Shown: in pieces, positions 1-14,170 of the stretch | Position numbering within the stretch: position 1 is the stretch's first letter | How the letters are laid out: every line of letters starts with the position of its first letter | Assembly (NCBI GenBank): GCA_023053685.1 | Contig: JALIGW010000001.1 | Span: 162,932,547-162,996,546 of the forward strand | Length of the DNA: 64,000 bases | Origin: Diadophis punctatus similis | Taxonomy: Eukaryota > Chordata > Lepidosauria > Squamata > Dipsadidae | Reading direction: 5' to 3' | Translations under genes and position numbers: made by a program | The notes under the pieces: model-generated | The model's input: the letters and a program-made list of their open reading frames with translations, nothing else | The model's database searches: none | What the model was told of the DNA's origin: nothing

Positions 1-119
1 CTCTTTCCCAGGGATCAAAGTAATCACAGCTCATAGAACTAGAAGACATTGTCATGGTCATGGTCATACAATATACAAATGGGAGCAATGGCAATAGCAC
101 TTAGACTTATATTCCGCTT

Positions 120-530
120 ATTTATTATTTATTTTATTTATTTATTATTTATTATTTGTATTTATATGCCACTCAATCTCGCAGGGACTCTGAGCGGCTA
201 ACAGGGATACAAATAGAATTTATATAAAAAACATTTAAAAACAAAATTAAAACACAATATAATAATTTTAAAAATTCCAATCATCCAATCCATTTCAGCT
301 ATGGGCCAGCAAAAAGAGATGGTTCAATGGCCCCAGGCTTGCTGAAAGAGCCAGGTTTTCAAAGCTTTTCTGAAGGCCAATAAGGTGGGGATGGTCCGGA
401 TTCCAGAGGGTAGGAGCTGCCACAGAGAATGCCCTCGCCCTCAGGCCCGCCAGCCAACACTGTTTAGCTGACGGGACCTGGAGCAGGGCAGTTCTATGCG
501 ATCTAACCGGTCGCAGGGAGGTATGCATAT
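120..530 (-). mobile_element. CR1/L2-clade LINE 3' end
   Basis: The frame at 528-295 contains SLRPVRSHRTALLQVPSAKQ and RARAFSVAAPTLWN, the same C-terminal block as the LINE at 39898-41030. The 3' UTR ends in an AT-rich TTTA/TTA repeat at 120-160. 5'-truncated. Confidence 0.75.
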
Positions 531-985
531 TCGAGTGGATACAATAAATTGGGCTGGTTTTACCAATGTAGAGTACTTGTGGGCTGTTCTTGATCCTACA
601 TCTAATTTGTTTTACTACAGGAAAGGTATATATAATTCTTAACTCTATGTGCCATAAACCTTTAATAACAAAATTTCCAAAGAGGACATTTAATGATGCT
701 CTTGACTGAATTCTAATTCATGCAACTAAAATCAGAGTTTCAGTCAGGAAATATTTGATTCAGGGCAGATGTTGCTTGCACAAGGCATCATGCTGTTTCA
801 GCTAAGTTTTATTTATTTGTGATACATAATAGTAAGGACTTCAGCAAAAACACAGGTTAATTAAATTTTCAGTTATCCTTCCTGATTTCAGCAGTCCTTC
901 CTGACAGTAGTTAATCCCAGGAAATGCATTCTCAATTATTACAGCAGTGACTTTTAACTGAAGCAAGAAAGTAGCAATAGGATTT
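530..985. other. Intergenic, nothing assigned
   Basis: AT-rich sequence between two LINE 3' ends, with no recognised feature. Confidence 0.4.
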
Positions 986-1400
986 AATTTATTTTTTAAA
1001 TTTTTATTTATTAATCAAAATTATATAGCCACCCAACTAACCAAAAACAGCTCTGGATGGCACACAACAATCAGATAAAACAACAGTGTACAAACTACAG
1101 ATATTAAATGTAAAAATCCATATTAATATCATAAAAGCCTAAAGGCAATAAGAAAGATAAAAATGGCCACCTCAACAATTGAGGCATCTCAGCAAATCTC
1201 CAGTACCCTGGGAGCCCTAGGCCTGACAACATAACCTGGTCTTGAGAGCCTTTTAGAATATCCAGAGATGGAGCTAATCTAATTTCAGAGGAAAGGATGT
1301 TCCATAAGGCAAGTGCCATGGCAAAAAAAGGCACATCTCCTGAGACCCACCAAATGTCAGTCCCCAGCCAATGGAACCTGCAACAAGTCAGCTTTTCATC
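985..1400 (-). mobile_element. Diverged LINE 3' end (CR1/L2-like)
   Basis: A frame at 1334-1104 has FFAMALALWNILSSEIRLAP, resembling the C-terminal block of CR1/L2 LINEs, followed by a 3' UTR with a TTTATT-rich end near 990. It is older than the copy at 120-530. Confidence 0.5.
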
Positions 1401-1460
1401 AGCTCAAATGGGTGAACCTCACTGTTTGCTGGAGCAAGTGTTCTTTGATTGAATAGATCT

Positions 1461-1655
1461 TATTTAGCAACCACAATTGGGAGCAACTTGGTTATTATGG
1501 GATGTGGTTGCTAAGTGAAACTGTTTCTGTGCTTATGGTCTTCCTTCAGCTTTCATCTCCTTTACAGGCCTGAAAAATATTGTAAGTATGAGGACTAGTC
1601 ACAAAACTACTTTTTCATCACTGCAACAAGGCAGTCATTAAACAAGGACTACCTG
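1461..1655. mobile_element. Diverged MITE, CAGGTAGTCCTC family
   Basis: Contains AGCAACCACAATTGGGAGCA, GTTGCTAAGTGAAAC and the terminal AAGGACTACCTG. The left terminus is eroded. Confidence 0.55.
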
Positions 1656-1659
1656 TAGA

Positions 1660-3650
1660 AGACAATACATTAGCTTTCCTGGGTGTCTTCTGTACAGGAA
1701 GCAGGACCAGAGAAGTTATTCCATGCCAGTTTTGGAAATTTTCCTAGATTAGGAAGCCTCATTCGAGAATGTGATGTAACACTTTGCTGATGCCATAAGA
1801 TCAGGGATGACCCTAGCAAGAGTCCATAACATCAGAATGGTGGACAAGACCAAGGCTTGAAGATCCACCCCTTTCAGCCATGCATTTCAAACATGGAAAA
1901 AGAGACAGGGCTTCAATTTCCTGTTTGTGCTCAGTACTCTGATGTCATTGACCATCCCTGAAGATATTCCTGCATATGATTGCACTTTTGAAGTTTGTTG
2001 AAAGTCGAATTATAAAATCCCTTCAAGACAAGGAATTTGTAGCAAAACAAGACAGTAGCCATAACTTTGTCCATGGTGTTGGAAAAGTGTATAAAAGCAG
2101 ATTGTTATGTTGCTATGCTTGCCCAAAGAATCCACTCTATGGATTCCTGGAATGGAGCAATGGTCACCATTTAGTTCTTATTACAGGCAGCCAGTGCACA
2201 GCAAGAATAAGACACACAAAATAATACCAAAAAAGAAGAACACACAGGCCTCCTTGCTGGAAAGAGACTAAAATGTTCCAAATTTTCTTGTGAAATAGGC
2301 ATGCTTCTCACCTGAAGAAGTGCAAAAGAGAGAGGTATTTTTCACCCTTCCTTTTGTTTTCACTTTTAGTGGTCATTTAGCAATCAGCTGCAGAATTAAA
2401 TTGCTGAGGAGGAAATGTGCTGCTCCACTCTTTAAAATCTCAGTTTAAGCTCATGTGTTGGCTTCCAACCCAAGTAGGCAAAGAATGATAAATATTTGGG
2501 AAAGAAATGATCAATGGGAGAGGGAGGAAATAAGTCAGATGTTTAGTATGCATTTTATATGCTATAAATCCATATTGCATTGTAGATGAGGAACCCTGTT
2601 TTAATCAGCACATGGAGATGAAGTGTGAGAGGGAAAAGGAGGGAGGAAGTCCTTTGCCACTTTTGCTTTCAGGAGAAACACATCTAGAGCAAATTACATT
2701 ATACTGCACAATTGAGGAGTAGTGGGTTAGAGTGACGATTTTACTAAAGCTAACCTTGAGTCAAGGAGAAGGCAAAGCCAACAACCATGCCATCAATACC
2801 AGAGAGATGCTTGGTCACCTTGCATCCCTCCCTGGGAGTAAGGAGACAAAGCTGCTGAGTAGAAGCAGAATTTGTCTGCAGACAGCAAGATCAAATCAAA
2901 TCAAATCAGCAAGGTCAAATCAAATATTTATTATGGTCAAAGACCAGCATAAGGAAGGCAGGGTACAGTCAATTAAGTATATCAGAGACTAAAACATGAT
3001 AATTATAAAAAGCTACAATATTTTAGATGTTGTTTTTATATATACTTCTGATTTATATCTTTTAGCTTTTTATATTTATTATTGTTTAGATTCTGATGTA
3101 TTTTATATGCTTTTTGATTGGCTGCAACCCACCCTTTAATGCTGAAATAAAACCATCATGTTGATGTAGCACTCTTCCATATAATCTGCTCTTAAGTCAG
3201 TTGCTCTGGTTTGATTGTATAGTTTCTCATGATTTGTGTCATTATATTCAATGTGAGCACAATTGAGGAACCCTGCTGGATTAGACAATAGGCCTATTTC
3301 ATATACTGTAAATGTTCCAGGAAGTCCACAACTAAGCCACGAAGGCAATATTACTTCTTCTTCTGGAGGGTGCTGGCATTCCATCTACATCAAATGCTTT
3401 GATGTATTTTCTGTCAGTGTTCTGGAAACATGTACAAGTTATTTTTTTTACTTGTAATTGGTAAACTAAACTGGTAAACTATGATATGACTAATAAATCA
3501 TCTATTATTGTTACAGTAGCTTGTATGAGAACTTTGATAAACTGAGTAAGTTTTTCTTTAATCTGTTTTAGATTTCCTTGGCAATAGGAAGAACCAAACA
3601 GATTATATACATTAAACTAAATATCATTTCCCACTCTCTCTCCATCACTC
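1660..3650. other. Intergenic, nothing firmly assigned
   Basis: Only the possible LINE terminus at 2888-3000 stands out. The frame at 1976-2224 shows no family likeness. Confidence 0.4.
2888..3000 (-). mobile_element. Possible LINE 3' terminus
   Basis: CAAATATTTATTATGGTCAA and an adjacent (AAATC)n stretch look like the 3' tail of an interspersed LINE in reverse orientation. The family is not established. Confidence 0.3.
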
Positions 3651-3654
3651 TTCC

Positions 3655-3734
3655 GATGGATGGATGGATGGATGGATGGATGGATGGATGGATGGATGGA
3701 TGGATGGATGGATGGATGGATGGATGGATGGATG

Positions 3735-3803
<69 letters not shown>
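3655..3803. repeat. Compound microsatellite (GATG)n-(GATA)n
   Basis: About 20 units of GATG/GGAT (3655-3737) pass into about 16 units of GATA (3738-3803). GATA arrays are the core of the Bkm satellite long known from snakes. Confidence 0.95.
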
Positions 3804-3807
<4 letters not shown>

Positions 3808-3975
3808 GAGTTCTGCTGCTAGCAAAGAAAATTGAAATTATAAAATAGAAGCAGTATAGCCTCATTGCCAATATCTGGGAACAACTTGTGAAAAAAAAGA
3901 TTTTTTAAAAGAGAGAGAGAGAGAAAGACAGAGAGATTATCTGTTGCATTTGTTCAAGATTTTGCCCATTGGGTA

Positions 3976-4100
3976 AGGTGACCAGACGTCCCGATTTTGG
4001 CGGGACAGACCCGCTTTTTAATGATTTGTCCTGCGTCCCGCCCGTCCTCTAAAAAGTCCCGATTTTTTTAAAGAATGCACGACTAGGGCATTCTTTCCAA
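3976..4100 (+). mobile_element. DNA-transposon (MITE) end, AAGGTGACCAGACGTCC family
   Basis: The sequence begins AAGGTGACCAGACGTCCCG and contains alternating GCGGGACAGACCCGC-type words. The same terminal motif bounds the palindromic element at 14441-14575. No matching right terminus is visible before 5 kb, so this end is separated from its partner or runs into the GC-rich block. Confidence 0.55.
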
Positions 4101-4800
4101 AAATCGGCCTGAAAGGGCGGCGTGCGAGATTGGGGGGAGTTAAAACTCGGGGAAGGCAGCCATGTCGGGCTCCGTGGTAGCCAAACCGTGGCGCATGCGC
4201 CAAACGTCGCACATTGGATGATTGCAAGTGGCGCATTGCAATCATCCAATGGACAGGAAAGGCGCGGGGATGGCAAGCTGGTTGTAACGACGGCCAGAGG
4301 GCCCTCCCCCTGACTGGAGCCCCACCCTGGGTGTCACCCAGCCCCACGGCGAGGGTCGCAGGAGGAGCTCATCAAAGGTGAGGAGGGGGCGCGTGGGGGC
4401 GAGGAGGGGGCGCACGGGGGGGCGGGCTCTCCCCTGCAGGGACGGCCGGCCGCGGCTCGTGGGGGGCGAAAGACAACTTTCGGCGGGCACTGCTTTGCAA
4501 GGGCTCTTTGCGGTCTACAAGCCGCCGGGTATGCACTGGAGGGCGGTGAAGGACACGGTGGAGAGGCGCCTGATGCAGCCCCACCCTCTCGAAACGGCCG
4601 GCGTCGCGGTGGGCGGGGCGGCCCAAGTGAAGGAGTCGCATCCAAGATGGCCCTCGGGCCGGCGCTGGCTCAGCCGGCCGGGGCCGCTGCCGCAGCCTTC
4701 CCGCCACCTTCTGCACATGCACAGAAGCGTCCCGGGCAGGTGGGCAGAGCCTCCCGCCGCTGGTGCTACCGGTTCTTAGAACCAGGCCGAACCAGGAGCA
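4101..4800. other. CpG-rich block
   Basis: About 700 bases of GC-rich, CpG-dense sequence stand in an AT-rich setting. They contain the TRUB2-like fragment, an inverted pair at 4207-4218 and 4239-4250 around ATTGGATGATTGC/GCAATCATCCAAT, and G-rich runs at 4378-4425. It could be a transported CpG island. Open frames here are on several strands and mostly reflect the scarcity of stops in GC-rich DNA. Confidence 0.45.
4480..4575 (+). pseudogene. TRUB2-like first-exon fragment in a CpG-rich block
   Basis: The frame encodes SAGTALQGLFAVYKPPGMHW followed by RAVKDTVERRLMQ. GLFAVYKPPG plus a DTVE block is the N-terminal signature of TRUB2, the mitochondrial TruB-type pseudouridine synthase. The likeness stops after about 32 codons, near where exon 1 of TRUB2 would be expected to end. 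No ATG sits at the expected start (CTT precedes TCG GCG), no GT donor follows, and no later TRUB2 exons are nearby. I read it as a captured or retrocopied fragment. It could alternatively be exon 1 of a diverged relative. Confidence 0.5.
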
Positions 4801-5376
4801 ACCCACTGCTGCTGCTCAGGAAAATGAGCAAGCAGCCAAAGCAGTCACCACTGCTGCTCCTAGAAACTATATTTTACCTTGATCAATTCACAAATGGTAG
4901 GCGCAAAAGAGGTCTATCCTGTGCTTCTCTAACAGAGGAGATCAAAAGGGAAAAGCAATCAGTGGAGAAAAAAAATCACTGCACAGGCCCAGATGAAAAG
5001 TAGAGAGGATTCCTTCTAAGGGCAGCCTTTGGAGAATTTGGTAGCTTGCTGGCAACGGAGACTAAATTCCCTTTCTCCTTTTTCTTCCTCCTTCCCAATG
5101 TCTACTGCATTTTTGCCAAGAAAAAGACTGACCTAGTCCATGTGGACACTCCAAATGGTTCTTCGAAACCACTGCTGCAGTTTCTCTCTTTCCCATGGGT
5201 GAGCTCTGCAACATTTGTCCCTGAACCTACACTTTGGAATGGATTTACAGGATCCAAACCCAGTGCTCCTGGCTATAAGCTGCCAACAAATATGCCCAAC
5301 ATTTTCCAACTCTTTCTTTTTTCCTGTCCAAAGGGCTTCATTTATGTGGCATCAACTATATGAGTAACATATAGCT

Positions 5377-5498
5377 CAGAGGTCTTCAAACTTGGCAACT
5401 TTAAGACTTGTGGACTTCAACTCCCAGAATTCTCCAGACAGCTAATTCTGGGAGTTGAAGTCTACAAGTCTTAAAGTTGCCAAGTTTGGGGACCCCTG
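5377..5498. mobile_element. 122-bp near-perfect palindromic hAT MITE with 8-bp TSD
   Basis: Left half CAGAGGTCTTCAAACTTGGC is mirrored by GCCAAGTTTGGGGACCCCTG, and the palindrome covers almost the whole element through AACTCCCAGAATT. ATATAGCT flanks it at 5369-5376 and 5499-5506, the 8-bp duplication of hAT transposition. Confidence 0.85.
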
Positions 5499-5506
5499 AT
5501 ATAGCT

Positions 5507-8157
<2,651 letters not shown>

Positions 8158-9028
8158 CAGGTAATCTTCGACTTACAATCACAATTGACCCCCACATTAC
8201 CATTGCTAAGCAAGACAGTTAAGCCAGTTTTGCCCCATTTTATGACCTTTTATAGGAAGAATTGGCTTGAGTCCCCAGCTGGGAGAAACAAGGGTGCCAC
8301 CAAATGAAGAGAGAAGCCAGCTGCTCAAAAAGAAGGTTTTCTTTATTGGTGGTCAGAAGCGACTTCAGCAATAATCTGTTCTAGGAAAGCTAACAAAACA
8401 GCCTGGTGAGTGGATGGGTTTTTATGTGGTTTTAGGGCTTTGTGATTTAGGTGCCCGGTTGTATGTACTTTAATCTGTGCTTGAGAGTGCCCTTTTAGTA
8501 TTCTAATTATTGTTGCCTGACTCCCATTGTGTCTGGAGGTCATGCCCTGTCCTTGAGGTTGGGTGAGAGAGTGTAAACTGAAGTGTCATTGTTTTCGTAT
8601 CTTTAATCTGCTCAGTTTTGGCTCCTTGTGAAAGCTGTAGCCGGCAACACTTTGCTTATGAATGGAGCTGTCTGGATTCTGAATATCCATTCACAAGGAG
8701 CACTCTGCCTTTGTGAATGGATACAAATGTATCTCATTCACAGGCACTCAGCTTGTTGCGAAAAGCTGTTTCTGGCAATTTCCCTGTTTGCGAGAGGATG
8801 CGAGTGGGCTTTATTTCAGGGGAGCCTTCTTCCTATTTTGGGGAGACTGCTCCCCAACTGATTTTCCTTTTGGGGAGGGGGGCTCTCTACACTTTCTTGC
8901 CACAGTTGTTAAGTGAATCACTGGAACTGTTAAGTCAGTAACATGGTTGTTAAATGATTCTCGCTTCCCCATATGCTTCATCTGTCAGAAGGTCACAAAA
9001 GGGGATCACATGACCCCAGGATATCATC
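8158..9028 (+). mobile_element. MITE of the CAGGTAGTCCTCGACTTAC family, interrupted
   Basis: Left part 8158-8251 begins CAGGTAATCTTCGACTTAC and ends ATGACCTTTT. The right part resumes at 8892 with TTTCTTGCCACAGTTGTTAA and runs to about 9028, before a (CAT)n microsatellite. The order matches uninterrupted copies such as 14171-14357. Confidence 0.75.
8252..8891 (-). mobile_element. Candidate solo LTR inserted in a MITE
   Basis: A 640-base segment interrupts an otherwise collinear MITE (8158-8251 resumes at 8892). Read on the - strand it has LTR-like order: a TATA-like CATAAAAACCC near 8416-8426, then CCAATAAAGAAAACC near 8337-8350, then a pyrimidine-rich stretch. A TGGGGACTC word near 8272-8280 resembles part of a tRNA-Pro primer site. 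No gag, pol or env coding is present. Terminal TG...CA dinucleotides are not clean, so the call rests on layout. Confidence 0.4.
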
Positions 9029-9052
9029 ATCATCATCATCATTATCATCATC
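9024..9052. repeat. (CAT)n microsatellite
   Basis: About nine CAT/TCA units at the right edge of the interrupted MITE. Confidence 0.85.
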
Positions 9053-9615
9053 TAATCTTCTATTTGATTCACAGTCTGGGACTGGTAAAAACTTTAAAAA
9101 GTTCAAGTCCTAAACAAGGACCTAAGAGCTGTTAAGATAATGTCTGAGTATATAGGCAGTTCCAAGTAAGGTGGTTTTTTGCAAAGTCAGAATATTCAGG
9201 TCTGATGAGTTCATAATTTCCATATATCTAGGCAACCCTTTGGGTATTGTTCCAAGGGCTCCGATTACACTGTTCTACAAATTTACAATTTTTGTTAGTT
9301 TCAGAAATGAAATGTGCCATTTCTTAATGAATTTCACATGTTGAATTCAAATATAATAATGACATTTGTTAGTTGGCTCTAGTTTTCATGCAATGGACAT
9401 TTTACATTTTCCAACTACAGGTAATAGGCAAATAATGCGCCAAAACTTAATACGTATACTGTATATAAACCTGCATATTTTTATTAAAATTAAGGGAATT
9501 ATATTCGCAACAGTGAATACATGAAATAATCTATTGTATATGTTTATCAAGAAAAACTAAATTAGTAAACAAGTGTAAAATGTTCAAAAGTTTAAATTTC
9601 TCATTAATCTTGCCT

Positions 9616-10726
9616 TCAGTTTTTGTCCCTTTTGCTTCTCTTGACTTTTCTTTTGTATTCAAGGAAAGGATTGTCTCTTACAATTGTCCAACAGTAGTCT
9701 GCAAGCATTGATGGGCTCCATTTACCTTGATATCTTTTTTCCATAGCTGCAACATCTTGATGGAAGCACTCCCCATGCTCGTCACTCACTGCTCCACAAT
9801 TTGATAGAAAGAAATTCAGATGAGAGTGTAGAAAATGAATTTTTAAGGACATGTTACAACCAAGATTTTTGTATGCCTGGATGTGTTTTTCAACCACGTC
9901 CTTGTAGTTTGCTGCTTTATTGTTTCCAAGACAATTTGATGTCACTGACATGAATGCTATCCACGCAGTCTTTTCCTTGCCATGCAGCAGAGAAAGAAAC
10001 TCATCATCGTTAATAAGTTCGCGGATCTGTACGAACATCACTTGCCAGGAGATTCCACTGCTTTAGTCTTGAACCTAAAACCTCTGCCTTGTTCTTCGGA
10101 AGATCCAGATCTCTTATTAGGTCATTCAATTCCATTTGTGTTATGAGGTGCGGTTCAGCGGATGTGGATGACAGATAATCCAGGTCATGTAAGGCTGTTG
10201 GTTCATCACTACAAGCTTCATGAGGTTCTTCCTCACTGGACTCAACTACAAAAGATTCAGGTGCTTTTGGAATCGGTAGTCCTTCTCCGTGAGGTACTGG
10301 ACGTATTGCTGATGGAATGTTTGGATACTGCACAAACAACTTTTTTTTCTTAGTAAGACCTTTCTCAATTGGAGGCACCATACAAAAATAACAATTACTG
10401 ACATGATCTGTTGGTTCTCTCCAAATCATTGGCACTGCGAAAGGCATAGAAGGCTTATTCCCATTCAACCATTGGACAAGACTCGATCCACATGAATTAC
10501 AGCATATGTGTGGCGCCCAGTTTTTGTCCTGGTCTCCTATTTTGCAACCGAAATACAAGTTGTAGGCTTTCTTAATCACGGTTGTGATCCTTCGTTTTTG
10601 GGATGCAAAAGTAACTTCACCGCAAATATAGCAGAAATTATCTGCTTTATTTAAACAGGTTTGAGGCATAACTAAATTTACTAGCATAAAACAATGTTTA
10701 AAGACGCTGTCTAACTCGCCAAGCAA
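9616..10726 (-). pseudogene. Internally deleted copy of a multicopy CxxC-motif gene family
   Basis: Two consecutive reading frames on the - strand read as one gene with its middle removed. The first (10726-10010, 238 aa) has CYICG, CCNSCG and CYFC clusters, a basic KKKK stretch, an acidic middle (SSEEEP) and the block LIRDLDLPKNKAEVL. The second (10041-9616) has GKEKTAWIAF, GCNMSLKIHFLHSHL and GAVSDEHGECFHQD, with YQGKWSPSMLADYCW near its end. I recognise these blocks from an uncharacterised, repeat-like family common in arthropods and Hydra, in which they sit in one longer protein. The frames meet at about 10030, where a large central segment is absent. It is probably mobile-element derived; its biochemical role is unknown to me. 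Confidence 0.6.
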
Positions 10727-10739
10727 CAGATACTGTGAC

Positions 10740-13580
10740 TTTTATAGAATTTGGTGACCGTAATATTAGCTAATATTGCATCATCGTGGTAGGCAGGATG
10801 CAGAATGCAGAATTATATTTTCCAGGCCTGGAACAAACCTCAGAGAAAATAAATTGTGCCTAGTGGCAAGTCCCATGTGTAAACTTAAATTTTATGAAGG
10901 AACTCTCATGTTATTGCTCCATTTTACATCAGTGCTCTTACCTGATCATAACCACTCACTTCCACTAATATTGTTCCAGTATCATCCACTGAGACAGTAG
11001 AATAGATTTTATCTCTCTCAGCGGCATGATAAACCATACCAAATCTCCCATAAAGTTGTAATTTTATTTCATTTCAAATACTTACAGAACTCTTCCACAC
11101 TGTTATTCTTTCCACTCCTGAATTCCTAACAGTTTGAAACCAAGTCACCATAATCTTTGCTGTCTCTGAACTCAAATCAATCCTCTGTCTAGCTGACTAA
11201 TAGAAGCCATAATTCAACTAGCATCCTGTCCTTCCTCACTGTTTTGCAGTAGTTGATGTTGGGAAGTAATCTGAAATCAGTCAATCAATCAGAATACATG
11301 TAGTTACTACAAGAAGGAGTTGCAAAATCCCTTGGTTACCTTTAAAACGTCTATAATAATACTGTCCTGGCATCATGCTATGATGTCTGAACTGCTACTA
11401 GAAGAGGCTGGCTAAAGCCCAGGAACTGGGGAGAGGTGTAAAGAAGAGATTCTGCCAACAAGTACATGGCCAATTCAGATGAAAAGATTCCCTTTAGTAT
11501 GTTTTCCTCAGCTGAGCCAGAAGTAAGAGGCAGAGACAAGATGACGTGGTATTAACCTAGTTGATTTTTTGAAGCAGCACAGTAACCATGTAGAAATGCC
11601 CAGACTGTCCAGCCTCTCAAGAGCAAGACCTGAATAATAGTTGCAGCTATTTCCCAGGTAGAATCTCATTTTTTAATAATTAAATTCAACAGTCTTATTT
11701 GAATACACTAATATACAGTAACGGATCGGCTTCCCAAGCCTCTGTATTTTTGATCAGGAAAAACAACTTTGATAGTGGCTTAGTCTGTTTAGGCAGGAAA
11801 TACAACATCTTCACTATCTACAGAACTGGACACACAATATCCAAACACACAGTGCAGTATTAACATCAGTATCATTTTTCAATATTGCTTTGCTTATGGT
11901 ACATTTTAGGGCAAAAAATACTACATTAAAAGTTTAGGCAAAGTTTGTTTTCATTCATCTTTATGTTGGAAGAAACATCCATCTGGATTCAGTTCCAAGT
12001 GGGGAGAAAGACACTGGAAACATGGAGGCTGATTGGAAATATGGTTTAATGGTGAAGCAGAACCATCAAGCACACGTGATTCTGGGTAGCTGACCACATG
12101 GAGTGGAGAGTGAAAAGTATTTATACTCTCTCTTGGGCTTTGAACTTGAGCTTCCTGTTCCTGTGCAAAGAGCATGTATTATATTGGTTGCTGTCAGACT
12201 CCCTATGTGGGGAGTTTGTCTTGAAGTCAAGTTTGGTTGAACCTTGGGCTGATGTAATGTAGGGACTTGGTTGTGCCATGATGGAAGCTTTACTGATAGA
12301 TAATCCTATTATTTCCTGGAGGGTCATGTCTTAATGCCATCACCCTGGAGCTGGAGGCCTATAGTCTTGTAGATAGGCTGGCCCAGTCTTTCTCGATGGG
12401 CATCAAATATCTGCTGGAGGCAGGGAGCTGCAGGGAGCTGCTTTGTCTTTAAAAATATGTTTCTCCTTTTCTCATTTAGGGAAATATAATATTCTGCCTT
12501 TTTAAATATTTCCTAGAATATTTCATTCTTCTAGGAGAGGGGTGGGTGCTAACTTTCTACATTTATATTGTAGTTGTTCCAAGAAAAATGGGAAAACGTG
12601 CTGCCAAACGTTATGTGATTTTCCACAGACTTTTGGGGTGTAATTGCATTAAGTTTCTAAAAGTCTTATGCTGTCTATTATGGTTTTGATTTTAAAAATA
12701 TATTCCTCGATTCTGATCTCATACTCTGCCATTATCTACTAGCCAGTGGCTGCCCCCAGAAGAAAACAAAATCAGGACAGAATTTTGAAAATCCAAGTAT
12801 ATAATGAATGTCAACAGAATTACTTCCCTTCATGCCCTATGTTCTTTTCTGAATCAGTATAACAAATTTATTTTCCATGTAAACTGAAATAAAAGTTTAC
12901 CCTTTAATGTGATACTCTTTTTGCAGGTGATGATATCCTGCACTGCAGCCTTATTTTTCTCCTCAGTGTTCCTTCCTCTTTGAGGCGGCCAAATTCTGCT
13001 GAGTCGGGAAGAAAGCTGAGCACTCCTCCCTCACTTTGCAAAGCTGCAGTAAGAAGATAAGGTTGCAAGCTCCAGAGAGCAACGTTATTCCAAAATCCTA
13101 CAAGGGCACTCTGTTTCTATACAGAATCACATTTGACAATGTACAATTCTGTTGTATCACTTATTTGTTAATCTGACATGAACATACCTACACATCTGAG
13201 AAATAAATATATTAGTTAGCCTTCAGTTAATCTTTGAAATCAGTTACTATAGAAATGCATTTAAGACACAAGGCAAACTGATACATAAGGATTTTGGATT
13301 CAGTCCACTTTATAAAGTGAAAAGACAATATTCACACTTATTGAAAAGTATATGTATTAACCTTCAGGCTAGGTCTTTTATTACATTTCTTCAACACACA
13401 TGCATAAACATAATTTTCATAATATAAATATGAAATTTTGTTGTTTTTTCATTTGCAGAAAAATGGAATAAAATGAATTGATATCCAGACCTTGATTAAG
13501 CTGTCTTAGAAAACACAATTGGGAATCATATGCATATAAATTAACATACTTAAAAAGTGCTTGAACTTGCAATTGACATT
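10740..13580. other. Intergenic, nothing assigned
   Basis: No recognised gene, RNA or repeat. Short open frames (for example 12327-11951, - strand) lack family likeness. SLC25A27, which I would expect upstream of TDRD6 by vertebrate synteny, leaves no exon that I can recognise. Confidence 0.4.
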
Positions 13581-13583
13581 TTA

Positions 13584-13843
13584 AGATTATTTATTTATTT
13601 ATTTATTTATTAGTGAGATTTCTATACCGCCTCACAGTGCAAGCTCTCTAAGCAGTTTACACCATTAAGCAATGTATATATTTACATTGCCCCCAACAAT
13701 CTGGGTCATTTTACCTACCTCGGAAGGATGGAAGGCTGAGTCAACCCTGAGCCAGTGAGATTTGAACAGCGGAACTCAAATGATCACAGTCAGCTAAAGT
13801 AGCCTGCAGTACTGCTCTCTAACCGCTGCGCCACCTCGGCTCT
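13584..13843 (-). mobile_element. tRNA-derived squamate SINE (GAGCCGAGGTG family), reverse
   Basis: The - strand begins GAGCCGAGGTGGCGCAGCGG and ends in the AGGCGGTATAGAAATCTCAC tail with (AAAT)n at 13584-13611. Confidence 0.8.
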
Positions 13844-14170
13844 TATGCTTCAGTGTTTGTTCAATGTCATCTTACACAATTCTCAACCATTTAAAACTTA
13901 AACAAGCATCTAAGTCTTGGAGAGTTTTTGAGGAAACCGATACAGTTCTATACCTGCAACATACTGTACAAATATCAACAACTTTTACAAACTATTGCTG
14001 TGTGGTCAAAGCATGCAATTGTGTGACACATTGTCTGTATACATTATTGGAAAGGGTCATGTATCAAATATTAACATGCTGGTTGGAGAAGCTTTTATAG
14101 TTAATTGCATCCTTCTGAAAGATTGAAAAATGGAAGTAGCTTCTTTTTTTAAAAAAACGAGTCCACAGTA

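Noticed and set aside
3568..3871. Open frames with Ser-Ile-His/Tyr-Leu-Ser repeats across 3568-3871
   Set aside because: They are translations of the GATG/GATA microsatellite, not genes.
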